Assembly: GCA_013115125.1 (NCBI GenBank) | Contig: JABANN010000510.1 | Location: forward strand, 1 to 24,285 | Source of the DNA: Perkinsus olseni | Taxonomy: Eukaryota; Perkinsozoa; Perkinsida | Length of the DNA stretch: 24,285 nt | Direction of reading: 5' to 3' | In this document: positions 12,701 through 22,219 of the stretch, piece by piece | How the letters are laid out: every line of letters starts with the position of its first letter | How positions within the stretch are numbered: position 1 is the stretch's first letter | Position numbers and translations under genes: made by a program | Notes under the pieces: model-generated | The model's input: the letters and a program-made list of their open reading frames with translations, nothing else | Databases searched by the model: none | What the model was told of the DNA's origin: nothing

Positions 12701-15700
12701 CCGTTTTTACGAGGCCCAATTTCGAAATAATCAGGGAAAGTGCGAGGAAATCACCTTCCTCTGGATCAATGGGGGCGGGGGTTCTCTGTGATACGGCCGT
12801 GCCTGACCACAAGATGATTCACAGAAGCAAAAGCTCTTGCTCGACCCCACGGGCAAGTCTTGTCGAAATTATCACGCTCCCATCGGCAGGTACGGAACAC
12901 TTCTCGAAAACTTCTCTTATCTCGTAGCGCGGACCCTAAGGGGAGTAGTCGATAGAGTCTATCGGATAGACGATACTTAACACAATAGGGCACCTTTGCT
13001 TCCAGCGGAACCTCCTCAGCTCCCTCTTCTCCCGCATCAGGCTGCCCATCACCATCAACATCCTCCTTCTCCTCATCCCTCTGCTCTGTGACCTGAGGAC
13101 GATGGCGACGCTTGAGAAACATCATCAATTCCTGCTCTATCATTGTAAACTTCCAGCCTTCAGCCCAATTGAGAGAATGCGCTCACGAAGAAGCGGACGT
13201 TGCATATACATGAGAGACGATATCAGCCATTTCACTCCGAAGGCTGCGACAAAGATTAGAGAGGAGCTGAGACTCGATCATCATCAGCTTTTCCACGCCT
13301 CTGACTTATCAGTGCCCCGCGAAGACGCGAACTTATCCAGCGTTCGGTAGACACCTCACCTGCTGCTGCTGCTGCTGCTGCTCATCATCATTACACTCAA
13401 TCTCTTCCCTCCAGGCATGCAGGGACATTCTTCCCGGTGGTGTCGGATAATATCTGACCATCACCACAACTAACTCGGAAATAAATCATCGCGCAACAGT
13501 GCTTATCAACCACGACTTCATCCTAAACAATCTAGTCGCCGATTCTCCCCTCAAACTGCATGACAGCAGAGGCCCCACACCCGTGCAACATCCCCCGTAG
13601 TACATAGCGATCAGTGTGGCGTCGTATCTAGGCCAGTATCGAGTAGCCAGATAAGGCTCGCCGGCTCCTTTGCCGTATATGAGCCTTCCCAGCCGCTGCC
13701 TCAACAACCCCATCGGAATCTTCTCGTACACTCTACGGTCCACCAGCGACCTGCAAGCAGGATCCGCGGAGGAACGGGGCGCTCGGAGGTACCCACGCCA
13801 GAGTGCAACTCCCGACGGCGCCTCCCTTGGCTGGCGTGACGGAGTCCATCAGCTTGGCGAATTCGGTCAACAACAGCAGCCTTTCGATCGACGCAGAGCC
13901 CAAACGCTTCGGCATGAAGGGTATCTAAGGTTGATCCGTGGACAACAGCGATCGACAAAAGATGCTTTCACGCACAGACGAGGGCGTTAACACGAGTATC
14001 TTTGGGAAGATGATTTTCTTTCTTGATTCGCTCCGGTCCGAGAACTAGAATTCTTTGCACCACAGGCGACTTGGGGTTATAAAGTAATGAAGAGAATCAA
14101 ACTTCGACAAAAAAGTCCGAAGCATCGCTGTTTTCTCTGATCACCAATCATTCTGCAATCTTGCCCAGAAGAGAAGGAGAATGCTTCAAAGAAAGCTGGT
14201 CGAACTATGCGGCATCTTCCGATGGGGATGATGGTCACCACGCTTCAATAACCGTAGTAAACAGCTCCGTCTCAAAGGCATGTAATACGAACACCACCTA
14301 CTATCTTGGTCCTGAGAGCTCTCCTCTGGTCAGCAGTCAAGACACATTCACCCTCCACAGGAGAGGCCCTGGGAACTCGAAAGCATCCTTCAATCTGAAG
14401 AGGTGACAGTCTCAAGCACACCGTCCAAGAGACCATCGTCTCCGCAGGTCTCGTGTATCACCAACAAATCTTTCCTCCGCACCGGGAAGAAGCCCCCACA
14501 GACAAGGATCCCATCCACACCCTGCGCACCCTCTTAGCCACAGTAGCAACGCTTTCATGACCAAACATGCGAACGCCTCGATACCGACACCCCAGAGTAT
14601 CCAGACTCGGAAGCTGAGGACCAGCCACCATAGCACGGAAGAAAGCTGTCGAACTCACGACAGCCTCGGCATCCTGCAAGTCATGATACGGGTTGGTGTC
14701 GGAACCCTCAGACTCGGACTCCTCTCCGGCAATAGAGGGACCCCAGTCTTGAGACAACGTCACCTTAATATACCTGCAGCGATCACCAATACTGCACCCA
14801 GGCTGACTGAAGAATCAACCGTACGCGTGGTCACCTTCGAGAGTGGGAAAAACTGAATCAACAATTCTACTAGAGATCAAACCTCTCCTCGTAAAATAGC
14901 CGTTAACAAAAAACAAACTTCGCAAAACTTTTATAAAAAATAAAGGGAAAATCATCACGCTGTTCGTCCGAGAAATAACGCAATGTAATGATGTGATAAT
15001 TTCCCGGGACACTCTTCCTTTCGACAATGCGCCGGAAAATTGAGAAAAAGGCGCCGTTAAAACATCACTGAAAAAGAGCGATCGCAGGAGGAATCAACCC
15101 CTCACTTCGATAGCTTCCGCGCCTCTTCTTCCTTCCTTTTCTCAACTCCATCGTCTGAGGACCCACTCCTTCACCCGACCCATCAGGAAAAACTCACCCA
15201 AAGTCTGCGGCACCTCCCTCTCCTCATTTCGGATTCCCGCCCCAACTTGCTCTACCAGACAGTCTAGGAGAACGGACGGACTCTGATAGGCGGGATGAAT
15301 GCTGTCCGCCAACTTCCTGTACCTGCCATAACGCAGCTTCAACCTAAATCGTCGACCAAAAGCACCGACGTTGAAAGGTCAAGCTCTTCGTTTCCCGGCT
15401 CAGAGGATGCACCCAGCGGTCCACTATCCCCGGCGATGTCGACAAGAGCGGACATGAAAGAAGCTTTGATCTACCGTTTAATTCCCTCAATCATTTCCGG
15501 ACCAACACAAAGCAGGACAGCCTCAGCCGCTAGGGGCAGCACTATGAAGGCTCACGTGTTCTCATGCGAGGGAACAGACTCTTCCATTAAAACCCATTCC
15601 TCATTCTTTGAGTCAGTGATAGCTCCCTCCACAACCGACACAATAACTCTGATCAACAACATATTGAAGACCATCACCAGGAGAAGAGCCGACAGACAAG

Positions 15701-17770
15701 AATCCGTGTCACACGAAAAAAATCGTTATCGATGAAATCGTCGGCGGTACCTCACTGGGCCGAAAAACAACTTACAAAATTATTCTACGATATTACGCTC
15801 GGCAGATTTTTTAAAGGTTGACGCGTATCTTTTCACCTGTTAAGGGCAGGATGAAGGTCAACGTAGCGACCCGACGGACTCTGTTTCGCGTCTTTCCGCA
15901 GCCAATCTGCTTTCCTGAGCAAAAACCCATTCATCATAATATCCTCAATCCACAGGCCCGCGTGTTAAGCAAGCAGAAGCCATGAGCCATGAGACCGTTT
16001 CATGAACCAGTTCTGAAACTCTGAATCGATTCCGGAACCACATTTTACGCGCAACGATCAATTCAAGACTCGACCTTGGGCCTCAGAAATAATCTACTGA
16101 ACAGAGGTGAAGGAGAAAGAGATAGAAGTGGTCCTCACCGTTCCTCTTCGGCACTTCTCGAATCCTCGCAGAACCTCCGCCTTTTCGCTTCACCGACAGC
16201 ATCACTTCCACCGACCTGCCAACGACCTTCTCAAGACTATCCCCTGGTAGCCCTACTTCATCCTGCAGTCGTCGAATGACCTGCTCTATCACGCCATCCG
16301 GTGCGGTACTGATCGGCTGGGGAACCGGAGGGCATGCAGGCGTTGGAAGATGAGCATCTGAACTCGCAGGGAGGAGATGGCCAATTGTGCTGCGATAGCA
16401 TCTTGCGCATGCGTGCAAAATCTTTTCTAAGGATGGTGATCACAAACGGACAGGTATTCGTGTCGAAGCCAGCTAGTCAGCTCGGTGAGGATGGTTCCTC
16501 ATGAGTTCGACCGACTCCTATTCTTCGGTGGATTATGACCAATGCCCTGTCTACATAACACAACCGAGCCGTACTCATAGTAGCTTCCCATCACCAACTC
16601 CCATTCTCTCCACTCTGCTCTCTCTCAGCTTTATCTCGTTCACTATACACCCACCCTTGTTTCGTTCTACTACTCAATTCTTTACAACGAGCTAGTGCCG
16701 CAACGACAAGCGCCAAGTCCGTACCTTGATGAGGGCTAATCATCCGTACGGCATCATCAACATCCCTCCAGGTCTTGAGGTCCACCTTGTACCGTTCTAT
16801 ATCCTCACGATGCTGCGCTGTGATCTCCCTCAACTTTCTCACTCGAAGGGACTGCAGATACCCTACCGCGCACAGCCTCACGCAACGGGGGACCATCTCC
16901 CTGACCAAGGCAATAACTATGAAGCCAGAGTGCGGTACGCGCAGGTCTAAGAAGTGGTGTTCGTGTCACCAGCGAAACCTTCCACCTAGAGGTCGCATGG
17001 ACCCGACATCTTGTGCATGGGCATCGTTATATGCTTCTAGTATTTCGCGAATCGGTTTTTCGGCGGGAAAAATTTTTTTCTTGGATCTTTTTGGTATTGC
17101 TCTACTACAGGGTGTCCAGCCTGAATTCCGAGGTCAGCACCCAATACGATCCAGGCCTCGAGAAGAGAGTACTCCGTAGGGTTTCCCGCTGACGGCCAAA
17201 ATATGGCAAGAAGACCGGGGATACGTCCGAGTAGGGACCGAATCTCACAACGACGGCGGTTCCACCAGATTCAGCACCACCGGAAACGCTCATGACGATT
17301 TCTTCGAACCTCGATTCGCAATGAGCGCAAAATTTGGTATTTATGGCGAAACACCGCGCTCAATGCTCTCAGGGAGGCTCCCTAAGGGACCACTAATCTC
17401 AACCGAGATTAGGACCTTAATCACGGCAGCCCAAACAATACCTACTTTTGCATAACACAGATTTGAACCCGCCTCTCGTTGGCACCTGAGCATGTGATGA
17501 TACAGGATATCAGCCAGGCAGTGACTCACTGGGTGGCCGGACGATACACTTGTACGCCTCCCTCGACTTCTCCAGCTGCTTCATCTCCAACACATCAACT
17601 TGCTGACCCATCACAGCCATCTTCGACAACCGGCCTTCCAACTCTGCAATTTTACTGAGGCAGAGTGGCGATGGGGCAGGTACCGCCCTCGGGAACTCTA
17701 CTTTCTCGCCCCCACTGGAGTGACGGGGGCGGGGCAACGTGTTGTCATAACAATTAGAAATGAGGAGCAT
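3792..17770 (-). CDS. SPAG17: SPAG17/PF6-like central-apparatus protein, many exons
   Basis: SPAG17 (PF6 in Chlamydomonas) is a C1a projection protein of the flagellar central pair. First exons, each joined in phase: 17530-17770, 17446-17485, 17148-17309, 16986-17101, 16725-16946, 16139-16426, 15954-16012, about 15870-15914. Landmarks in human order: HSGFIVIALVREMVPRC (16.9 kb); SPSVLLDCLVEQVGAGI (15.3 kb); DAFEFPGPLLWR (14.4 kb); VYEKIPMGLLRQRLGRLIYG (13.7 kb); acidic linker (12.5-13.1 kb); RRVFPNGVVQRGLASGRKEL (11.5 kb); GSMIITTPDGSVRKVIFPDH (9.5-9.6 kb); TVRHLIEYPEVSDSMLREFE (7.4 kb); EDGENYSHMESAK (5.3 kb). Last exons: 4760 upward, 4580-4731, 4494-4557, 4284-4378, 4180-4236, 3975-4139, 3792-3936, stop TGA 3792-3794. 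They carry an ASH/PapD-like domain, from SPARLIFG through GSYRPGPLPPGL. The ATG at 17770 is the best start, but upstream exons are not excluded. Joins at 10.2-11.1 and 15.4-15.9 kb are unresolved. Splitting into two genes is possible but less likely, because landmark order is kept. Confidence 0.82.
3937..4283 (-). other. Compact C-terminal introns of the SPAG17-like gene
   Basis: Three phase-2 GT-AG introns interrupt the ASH-domain exons: 3937-3974 (38 nt), 4140-4179 (40 nt) and 4237-4283 (47 nt). Removing them keeps one frame open from VSPARLIFG to the stop. Two shorter candidates lie just upstream, 4558-4579 (22 nt) and 4732-4759 (28 nt). Each is needed to keep the frame and each starts GT and ends AG. 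Confidence 0.65.
6001..6080 (-). tRNA. tRNA-Leu (anticodon TAA)
   Basis: A class II tRNA on the minus strand with a long variable arm. Acceptor GACAGTT pairs with AGCTGTC, the D-arm contains TGGCCGAGTGGTC (A box), the anticodon loop is CTTAAGG with TAA at 6045-6047, the variable arm is GTCCGAAAGGGC-like, and the T-arm GTGGGTTCGAACCCCAC holds a perfect B box. It has no intron and no encoded CCA. It lies within 5947-6367, a probable intron of the SPAG17-like gene on the same strand. Translating it gives a spurious peptide with PSGLRRWLKAPVRKGVGSN, which is a tRNA shadow. Confidence 0.97.
11155..11181. repeat. Perfect inverted repeat, 12-bp stem, 3-nt loop
   Basis: The arms TGTCACCACCGC and GCGGTGGTGACA are exact reverse complements separated by TGG. 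It lies in an unresolved part of the SPAG17-like gene, between the exon ending in a YPDG motif (about 11.45 kb) and the exon at 10.1 kb. If exonic, one frame would read VSPPPSGGDS. No flanking duplication or second copy was noticed. Confidence 0.9.
13360..13380. repeat. (CTG)7 run encoding polyglutamine in the SPAG17-like gene
   Basis: Seven perfect CTG units on the plus strand, read on the minus strand as CAG codons. They end an exon whose protein reads MSLHAWREEIECNDDE followed by seven glutamines, and the donor GTGAGG follows the last CAG directly. The repeat therefore abuts a splice site. Confidence 0.9.
14807..15105 (-). other. AT-rich long intron of the SPAG17-like gene
   Basis: About 299 nt, much richer in A and T than its surroundings around 14880-15080. 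At first sight it looks like an intergenic gap. However, the upstream exon ends in phase 2 after EKRKEEEARKLS with donor GTGAGG, and the next exon starts at 14806 after a TTCTTCAG acceptor in matching phase, continuing into KVTLSQDWGPSIAGEESESE. I therefore call it an intron. A gene boundary here is the alternative. Confidence 0.55.
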
Positions 17771-17909
17771 TGACGAAGGCTTCCAAGAATCGCCTTCTAC
17801 GCGTGAAATTCAATTCTGGCAGCTTCAAGGCACGCAGCAGTGGCTAGAGGCAACCCAGCGCAGAGAGCATCCACAGCGGAATGAGTGAAGAACAGCGACT
17901 GAATCGTGA

Positions 17910-19747
17910 TCAGCCTGGGACCCACGCTGCTTGCTCAGCTATCCATCTCTCCCTAATAATACCCAACTCCATCCTCATCCACCTAGTCGAAATCTCGCGA
18001 TGGTGCTCGAACCTTCCAGATAGCACTCAGCGACTCATCAATCGGCCCAGCAGCAGCAGCAGCAGCAGCCAACCTCTGGGCGATCCAACTCTTCACTGAC
18101 CGCTGTATTAGGCGGGCACGACTGAGGAACTTGTGGATGGTGTCGCGGATCCTGAGCGAAGAGCAGCAAGCCTTGCTAGACCTGTACCGACGTCCGAGCA
18201 GCTGCACGTATACCAGTAGAAGATCATCAAATTTGCAAGAGCAAATCCGAGCGAGTCGGAGGCACTGCAAGTGACCGATCGCAGTTATATCCGAGAAAGT
18301 CCCCCAACTGCGGAGGCAAGTGTCCCGTTTCACCTGCTGCCGGGCTTAACACTCAGGAAGAATAAACGTATCATCTCCGCACAGCGCCTCCGTCTCTTGA
18401 CCCTGTACTTCAGGCGACAGTAGAACAGGACGCAGAGGAACTGATCAATATCAGATGAATCCATTTTCCACCATTACCGCGTCGAGGCTACGAGTCCTCC
18501 CTGTGGGGTGAAACACCGGCGAAGGTCGAAACCTCCGAGACCCAGTCGGGCGACCTACTGTGACATTATAGAGCATCCAAGTCGAGCACTCAGGCGGTGT
18601 CTCAATGCGTGCTAGCTTCGCTTCGATCAACTTACACAGCGCAGAGACCTTCTCTTGCCGGACCCTCAGGGAGATGACTGCAATAAATTCCCAGCTCTTG
18701 GCCCGACCAAGCACGCCCGTTCGGATGCCTTACTAGGGCCCTCGCCACACGAGAACGAGGAGTCGTTGTCGAGCACGGCGCCGTTGCTGTTGTCCACAAG
18801 TTCCTTTAGCTCAGCCGCTGGCACGCCCAAGACGTGCAAGTCGGCCACCCTCCGAGAAATCTTGAGAAACTCATCCTCAAAGCAGGACTGCTAACTTAAC
18901 CTCTAGCTAGCGCGCGAACACGGCAGATCGAAAGACTCATAGTCTCGATTCGCCCTCCTCCGGTGTCTATACTCCCATGTCGCCCTCTCTCGGCCGCGGT
19001 TACTACCGCCGAATCATCAGTGACAGACCGACTCGTTCACACCCCGAAAGAGAAATTGGGCCGAAGTGCCGAATGGGACTGGAGCGCGAAGCCCACCAAG
19101 ATGTTCATAATCTCCGCGCACAAGAGTGCTCCAGCACAGAGGAGAATCCACAGGCCCTTGTTCTCGTAGCGCACGGCGAAGGAATCCTCGGCATCCCTGA
19201 CACCAGAAATACGCAACGACTGCTGATTAAGTCCGATCAAGGTGAGCCTCCCCTCAATCTCAGTCGAACTTGGCGCGGGTTGCTATCCTTGAAGCTCGAT
19301 CTACGAAATGAAATAGCAGCGACCGGATCGTGAATTACACGAGGCCCTAAGAGAAATGCCCACCCGGCAGCAGACGCTCACATCCCCTCGCGCAAGCTTC
19401 TCATCGATTCTATCCTCCGACTCCACGCCACACCCCTCCCCAGCACAGCCACCCGTCGTTCTTTCGCCGATTCAAGCACTCTCTTGAGACGCATCGAAGC
19501 CTCTTTCCGAAAAGCAAGCTGTGACATGGAGGCGCGTCTCAAGGACAGTCTGAGTACCGGTTACCTCTGACTCTTTCCTGCGCAGGAGTATCTTTCGACT
19601 TCGTTCATCATCATCACGCTTCGACCTGTGGATACGCGGGGCCGACTGTGTACGCTGTACGACCTTCTTAGACCGAGCCTTGGACCCTTCGGCCATCCCT
19701 AACATCCAAGTGGTAGCCAACCCAGCGCTCTCGAAAACGTACAACAT
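17910..19747 (-). CDS. Multi-exon basic protein with an IQ-like motif, function unknown
   Basis: The model starts at ATG 19747 (inner ATG at 19696, MAEGSKARSKK). Basic N-terminal helices come first (VVQRTQSAPRIHRSKRDDDE, then a second exon RKEASMRLKRVLESAKERR). A hydrophobic segment follows near 19070-19140 (GLWILLCAGALLCAEIMNIL). The next helical region (DEFLKISRRVADLHVLGVPA, 18.8 kb) joins by a 56-nt phase-1 intron to SLRVRQEKVSALCKLIEAKL. Further on comes a 26-nt intron (18308-18333) and then an IQ-like motif, SRARLIQRSVKSWIAQRL, with seven alanines after it. The most likely stop is TGA 17910-17912. An IQ motif would bind calmodulin or a related light chain. The part from 18890 to 17910 is the best supported; the links to the hydrophobic exon and the N-terminus fit in phase but are inferred, so this may be two genes. 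It lies directly upstream of the SPAG17-like gene, same strand, about 140 bp apart. Confidence 0.5.
18048..18068. repeat. (CAG)7 run encoding polyalanine in the IQ-like gene
   Basis: Seven perfect CAG units on the plus strand, read on the minus strand as seven GCT alanine codons just after the IQ-like motif. Confidence 0.9.
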
Positions 19748-20148
19748 CCGTGGTCAGTGAAGTACTCCAAACTCGCATAGCGCAAAGACGAGACTCTATC
19801 TTGCTTCGATAAGAAGCTATACCGTTGATGACGAAGAAACAGAAGTTGAAAAATTGGATTTCAGACCGCAAGACTCGGACGTTGTGTTCTCAATCAGCCA
19901 CTCCCCAACAGTAGACTAGGAGTGAATACTGCCGCTATCATTGTTCGCCTAAAACTACTGTACTGGCCAGGCTTCGGTCACCGTGAAATGATGCTTACGA
20001 CGGAGGCGCTCCTCTAGTAGTAACCGTCTATTGAAATCGCTTCCAATTGGCGGTATCAACTTCAGTGAGGGACGCGCCCGTTCGAAGGGCGGTGCTGTCA
20101 GGCCACGGGTTTGCCTGATAACCGTGGCCCGAGTACCAGGCTCACGCT
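19748..20148. other. Gap between divergent genes
   Basis: It separates the minus-strand IQ-like gene from the plus-strand small gene, so it should hold both promoters. I saw no convincing exon. The only clear structure is the hairpin at 20101-20129. Confidence 0.4.
20101..20129. repeat. Hairpin upstream of the small plus-strand gene
   Basis: GGCCACGG (20101-20108) pairs exactly with CCGTGGCC (20122-20129) across a 13-nt loop. It ends 19 bp before the ATG at 20149, so it could sit in the 5' leader of that transcript. A shorter GC-rich hairpin (CGCCC...GGGCG) lies just upstream. Confidence 0.8.
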
Positions 20149-20409
20149 ATGGGCGATGACAGCGATCTCACCCTCGACTCCGCCGCTGGGTGCGCTTTTC
20201 GCGAGCTGTAACTGCATCTGAAAAGAAATGAGCTGCTTATGATCTACTACTCCGACCAGCGCTACACATGGAAGAGGGACATCAAGAAGGTCAAACTGGA
20301 ACGAAGCATTGGAGAGTTACCGGTGAATAGATATTCTCATTACTGTACTTCCTACTGATTTGACACCCGTGATTTACAGCCACAGTACAGTCGCCCATTT
20401 CAGTACTAG
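20149..20409 (+). CDS. Small three-exon gene, 55 aa, unknown
   Basis: Exons 20149-20189, 20226-20322 and 20380-20409 total 168 nt, 55 codons plus TAG. Introns are 36 nt (GTGCGC...AAAAG, phase 2) and 57 nt (GTGAAT...TTACAG, phase 0). The protein starts MGDDSDLTLDSAAG, then reads NELLMIYYSDQRYTWKRDIK and KVKLERSIGELPP, and ends QYSRPFQY. The first intron removes an in-frame TAA, which argues that it is real. The MIYYSDQ start of exon 2 recalls the opening of CKS proteins, but the rest does not match and it is too short, so I do not assign it. It is the only supported plus-strand gene before 23 kb. More 3' exons are possible if the last donor is misread. Confidence 0.55.
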
Positions 20410-20953
20410 CGTCATGCACAACTATCGCAAAGTCCCACCTCCCGGACGTTCAGTGACCTCGAAGGTGTCATGAAAGTGGGCTCTAGAAGCTCCTCGCTGA
20501 GGTCGACGGGCAGCCTGTCAGACAGCGGATGAACAACAATGTGACGTATGCACTTCTCCTATGCTATCTGACTATCTCATCGCTCTCTGGTGAGGTGCGT
20601 AACTTGAAGCGTATACTGGAGTTTCACCCGCGATACGAGAAAAACACTAGTGAAAAGCACATTTCACATTCACGCGAAATCCACATTCCCCCGGTGAGAA
20701 GCGGATCAGTGTTACATGCAAATAATGTTTTTCTGCATATCTAATGCGCGTAATAGAGTTAATGAACCATATAGTGTGCTTTCAATTACTCCGAACCCGC
20801 TACTAAATGCGAGTAGACGCTCCCTGTCTGCTCTTTGCTTCCGAAGGATTGCCTGGAGAGCATCGCAGCCTGCTCTACGGAGATAATTACAGAAACCCCC
20901 CCCCCGGCCTCCCTTGGGGCACCCCCCCGTTAGAGAACAAACGAGGGGGAGGG
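20410..20953. other. Spacer with poly-C tracts and an uncertain minus-strand frame
   Basis: It contains runs of ten and seven C near 20896-20930, which may be length-variable. On the minus strand, 20712-20900 is open in all three frames for part of its length; the best reads CDALQAILRKQRADRERLLA after a CTCCGTAG acceptor. No choice among the frames is possible by eye, so I do not call a gene. Confidence 0.35.
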
Positions 20954-21613
20954 TCAAGGGCGGCTCGAGTTCAGGAGACTCATGAAGCCCTTCGAGTAGT
21001 CGAAGTTCTCACGGGGGTCGTTACTTGAAAGTTGCGGGAAATTCGGTATCACGAGGCATGCCCCGGCAGACTGAATCACAGACGTACATCAACCAGCGAG
21101 AGAGCACGCATACTCTCAGTGACGTGTCTAAGCCCCGCCAAGACAAGCGGATGAGGTGGCGATGCCGCCGACAGAGGCCGCCGCCGTCGCTCTAGGGAAG
21201 GGGGGCCGCCATCCTGCCACGGATACAGTAGCAGCGAGCCACGAGAAGACGCGGCCGGGCGATGTACCCCCTTGAGCCAGTCTGTATGCAAGTCTTGCCA
21301 TGATCGGGCGGTATGTGTAAGCCTGCTGTTCGCAGCCTCAAGTCCACGACGACCTGAGGGAGGGTCAGTGTGAGGCCCTGTTTGACAGCTACCAGGGCCC
21401 TATAAAAGGAATCCCCTGCGAACCTCGAAGGTGGTCTGCAGTTTCAGGTCTTTTGCTATAGACACCATCGAAGGGACGTGTCGCTGTCGCCCCAGTGGCC
21501 GTCCAGGGCCTTGGCAGGACCATAAGGAAAGTATCTTCGAAGCCACCAGGATATGAATCAGCCGAGCAGCGTAAATTGACCTGAACCCAACTCACAGTCG
21601 CGTCGTGGGTCAA
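20954..21613 (-). CDS. 3' part of an unknown multi-exon gene
   Basis: The last exon is the firm part: an acceptor ending GTGATTCAG near 21067, then SAGACLVIPNFPQLSSNDPR and ENFDYSKGFMSLLNSSRP, stop TGA 20954-20956. Upstream, 21080-21613 is strongly coding-like but ambiguous, because two or three frames stay open in GC-rich sequence. Candidates are RCSADSYPGGFEDTFLMVLP (21.55 kb), SIAKDLKLQTTFEVRRGF (21.43 kb) and VVVDLRLRTAGLHIPPDHGK (21.33 kb). I could not settle the joins or find a start. No family recognised. Confidence 0.4.
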
Positions 21614-21902
21614 TGATCATCATTTCAAAGCCTTTGCTTCACAAAAAACGTCTCATTAACGAGATTTCTGTTAGAAGCACCTGCTTGATCTACTCATTCC
21701 CAATGATATTTACGGAGGGCTACGAGCCATACTAGTCACAGAGGTGATAACCATTCACAACAGGACGATGGTGTGGTTAAGCAAGAGCATACGTCTCGCT
21801 CAGGTCCCGAATTTGGGCGATCCATCTACGTCTCTTGCCTCGTACGTAAGTCACCAAGGTGAACCACATGCAACTCAACCGTCGATAATTCCGGCCGGGT
21901 TA

Positions 21903-22219
21903 CTACATCGTGAAAGACAGAACTAGTCCCAGGTTGTCTACGACGAGGAGCGCAAGCCCTGCTAGGAGTACGGATGAGAGTCCCACGGCCAGTTCGCTGC
22001 GTGGCTTAGATTCTTGTCCGACAACGGCTCCTACTGGACGGGATGCGGATGCAACTCCCACCCTCCGATTGGCCGACTCCTACTCAGTGACGAGTCATAA
22101 ACAGTATTACAACATGTTGACATGTACCTCAGCACTTGAACACTAGTATGGCGATATCCCATTGATAGTAGCAGTACATCAATGACCCGTTCTGAAAGGG
22201 GGGCCACCACTCTCTTCTC
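21903..22219 (-). CDS. Unknown protein with a C-terminal membrane helix, two exons visible
   Basis: The upstream exon (about 22137-22219) reads VVAPLSERVIDVLLLSMGYR. An intron of about 60 nt with donor GTGCTG after HTSVQ leads in phase 0 to an exon starting ESANRRVGVASASRPVG. That exon ends in a hydrophobic helix (LAVGLSSVLLAGLALLVVDN, then LGLVLSFTM) and TAG at 21903-21905. The protein would be anchored by its C-terminus. No start codon is visible; a further exon may lie near 22320-22370, before a GTGAGA donor (PLSQLGYPMVLA). Function unknown. Confidence 0.45.

Noticed and set aside
15295-15735. Plus-strand ORF of 146 codons
   Set aside because: It is the shadow of SPAG17-like exons on the other strand; the product is low-complexity and rich in Ser and Thr, with no domain.
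17455-17500. B-box-like GGGTTCAAATC on the minus strand
   Set aside because: No acceptor or D-arm pairs with it; it lies in a well-phased small exon of the SPAG17-like gene.
21393-21410. TATA-like CTATAAAAGG
   Set aside because: It lies inside coding-like minus-strand sequence with no gene start downstream on the plus strand.
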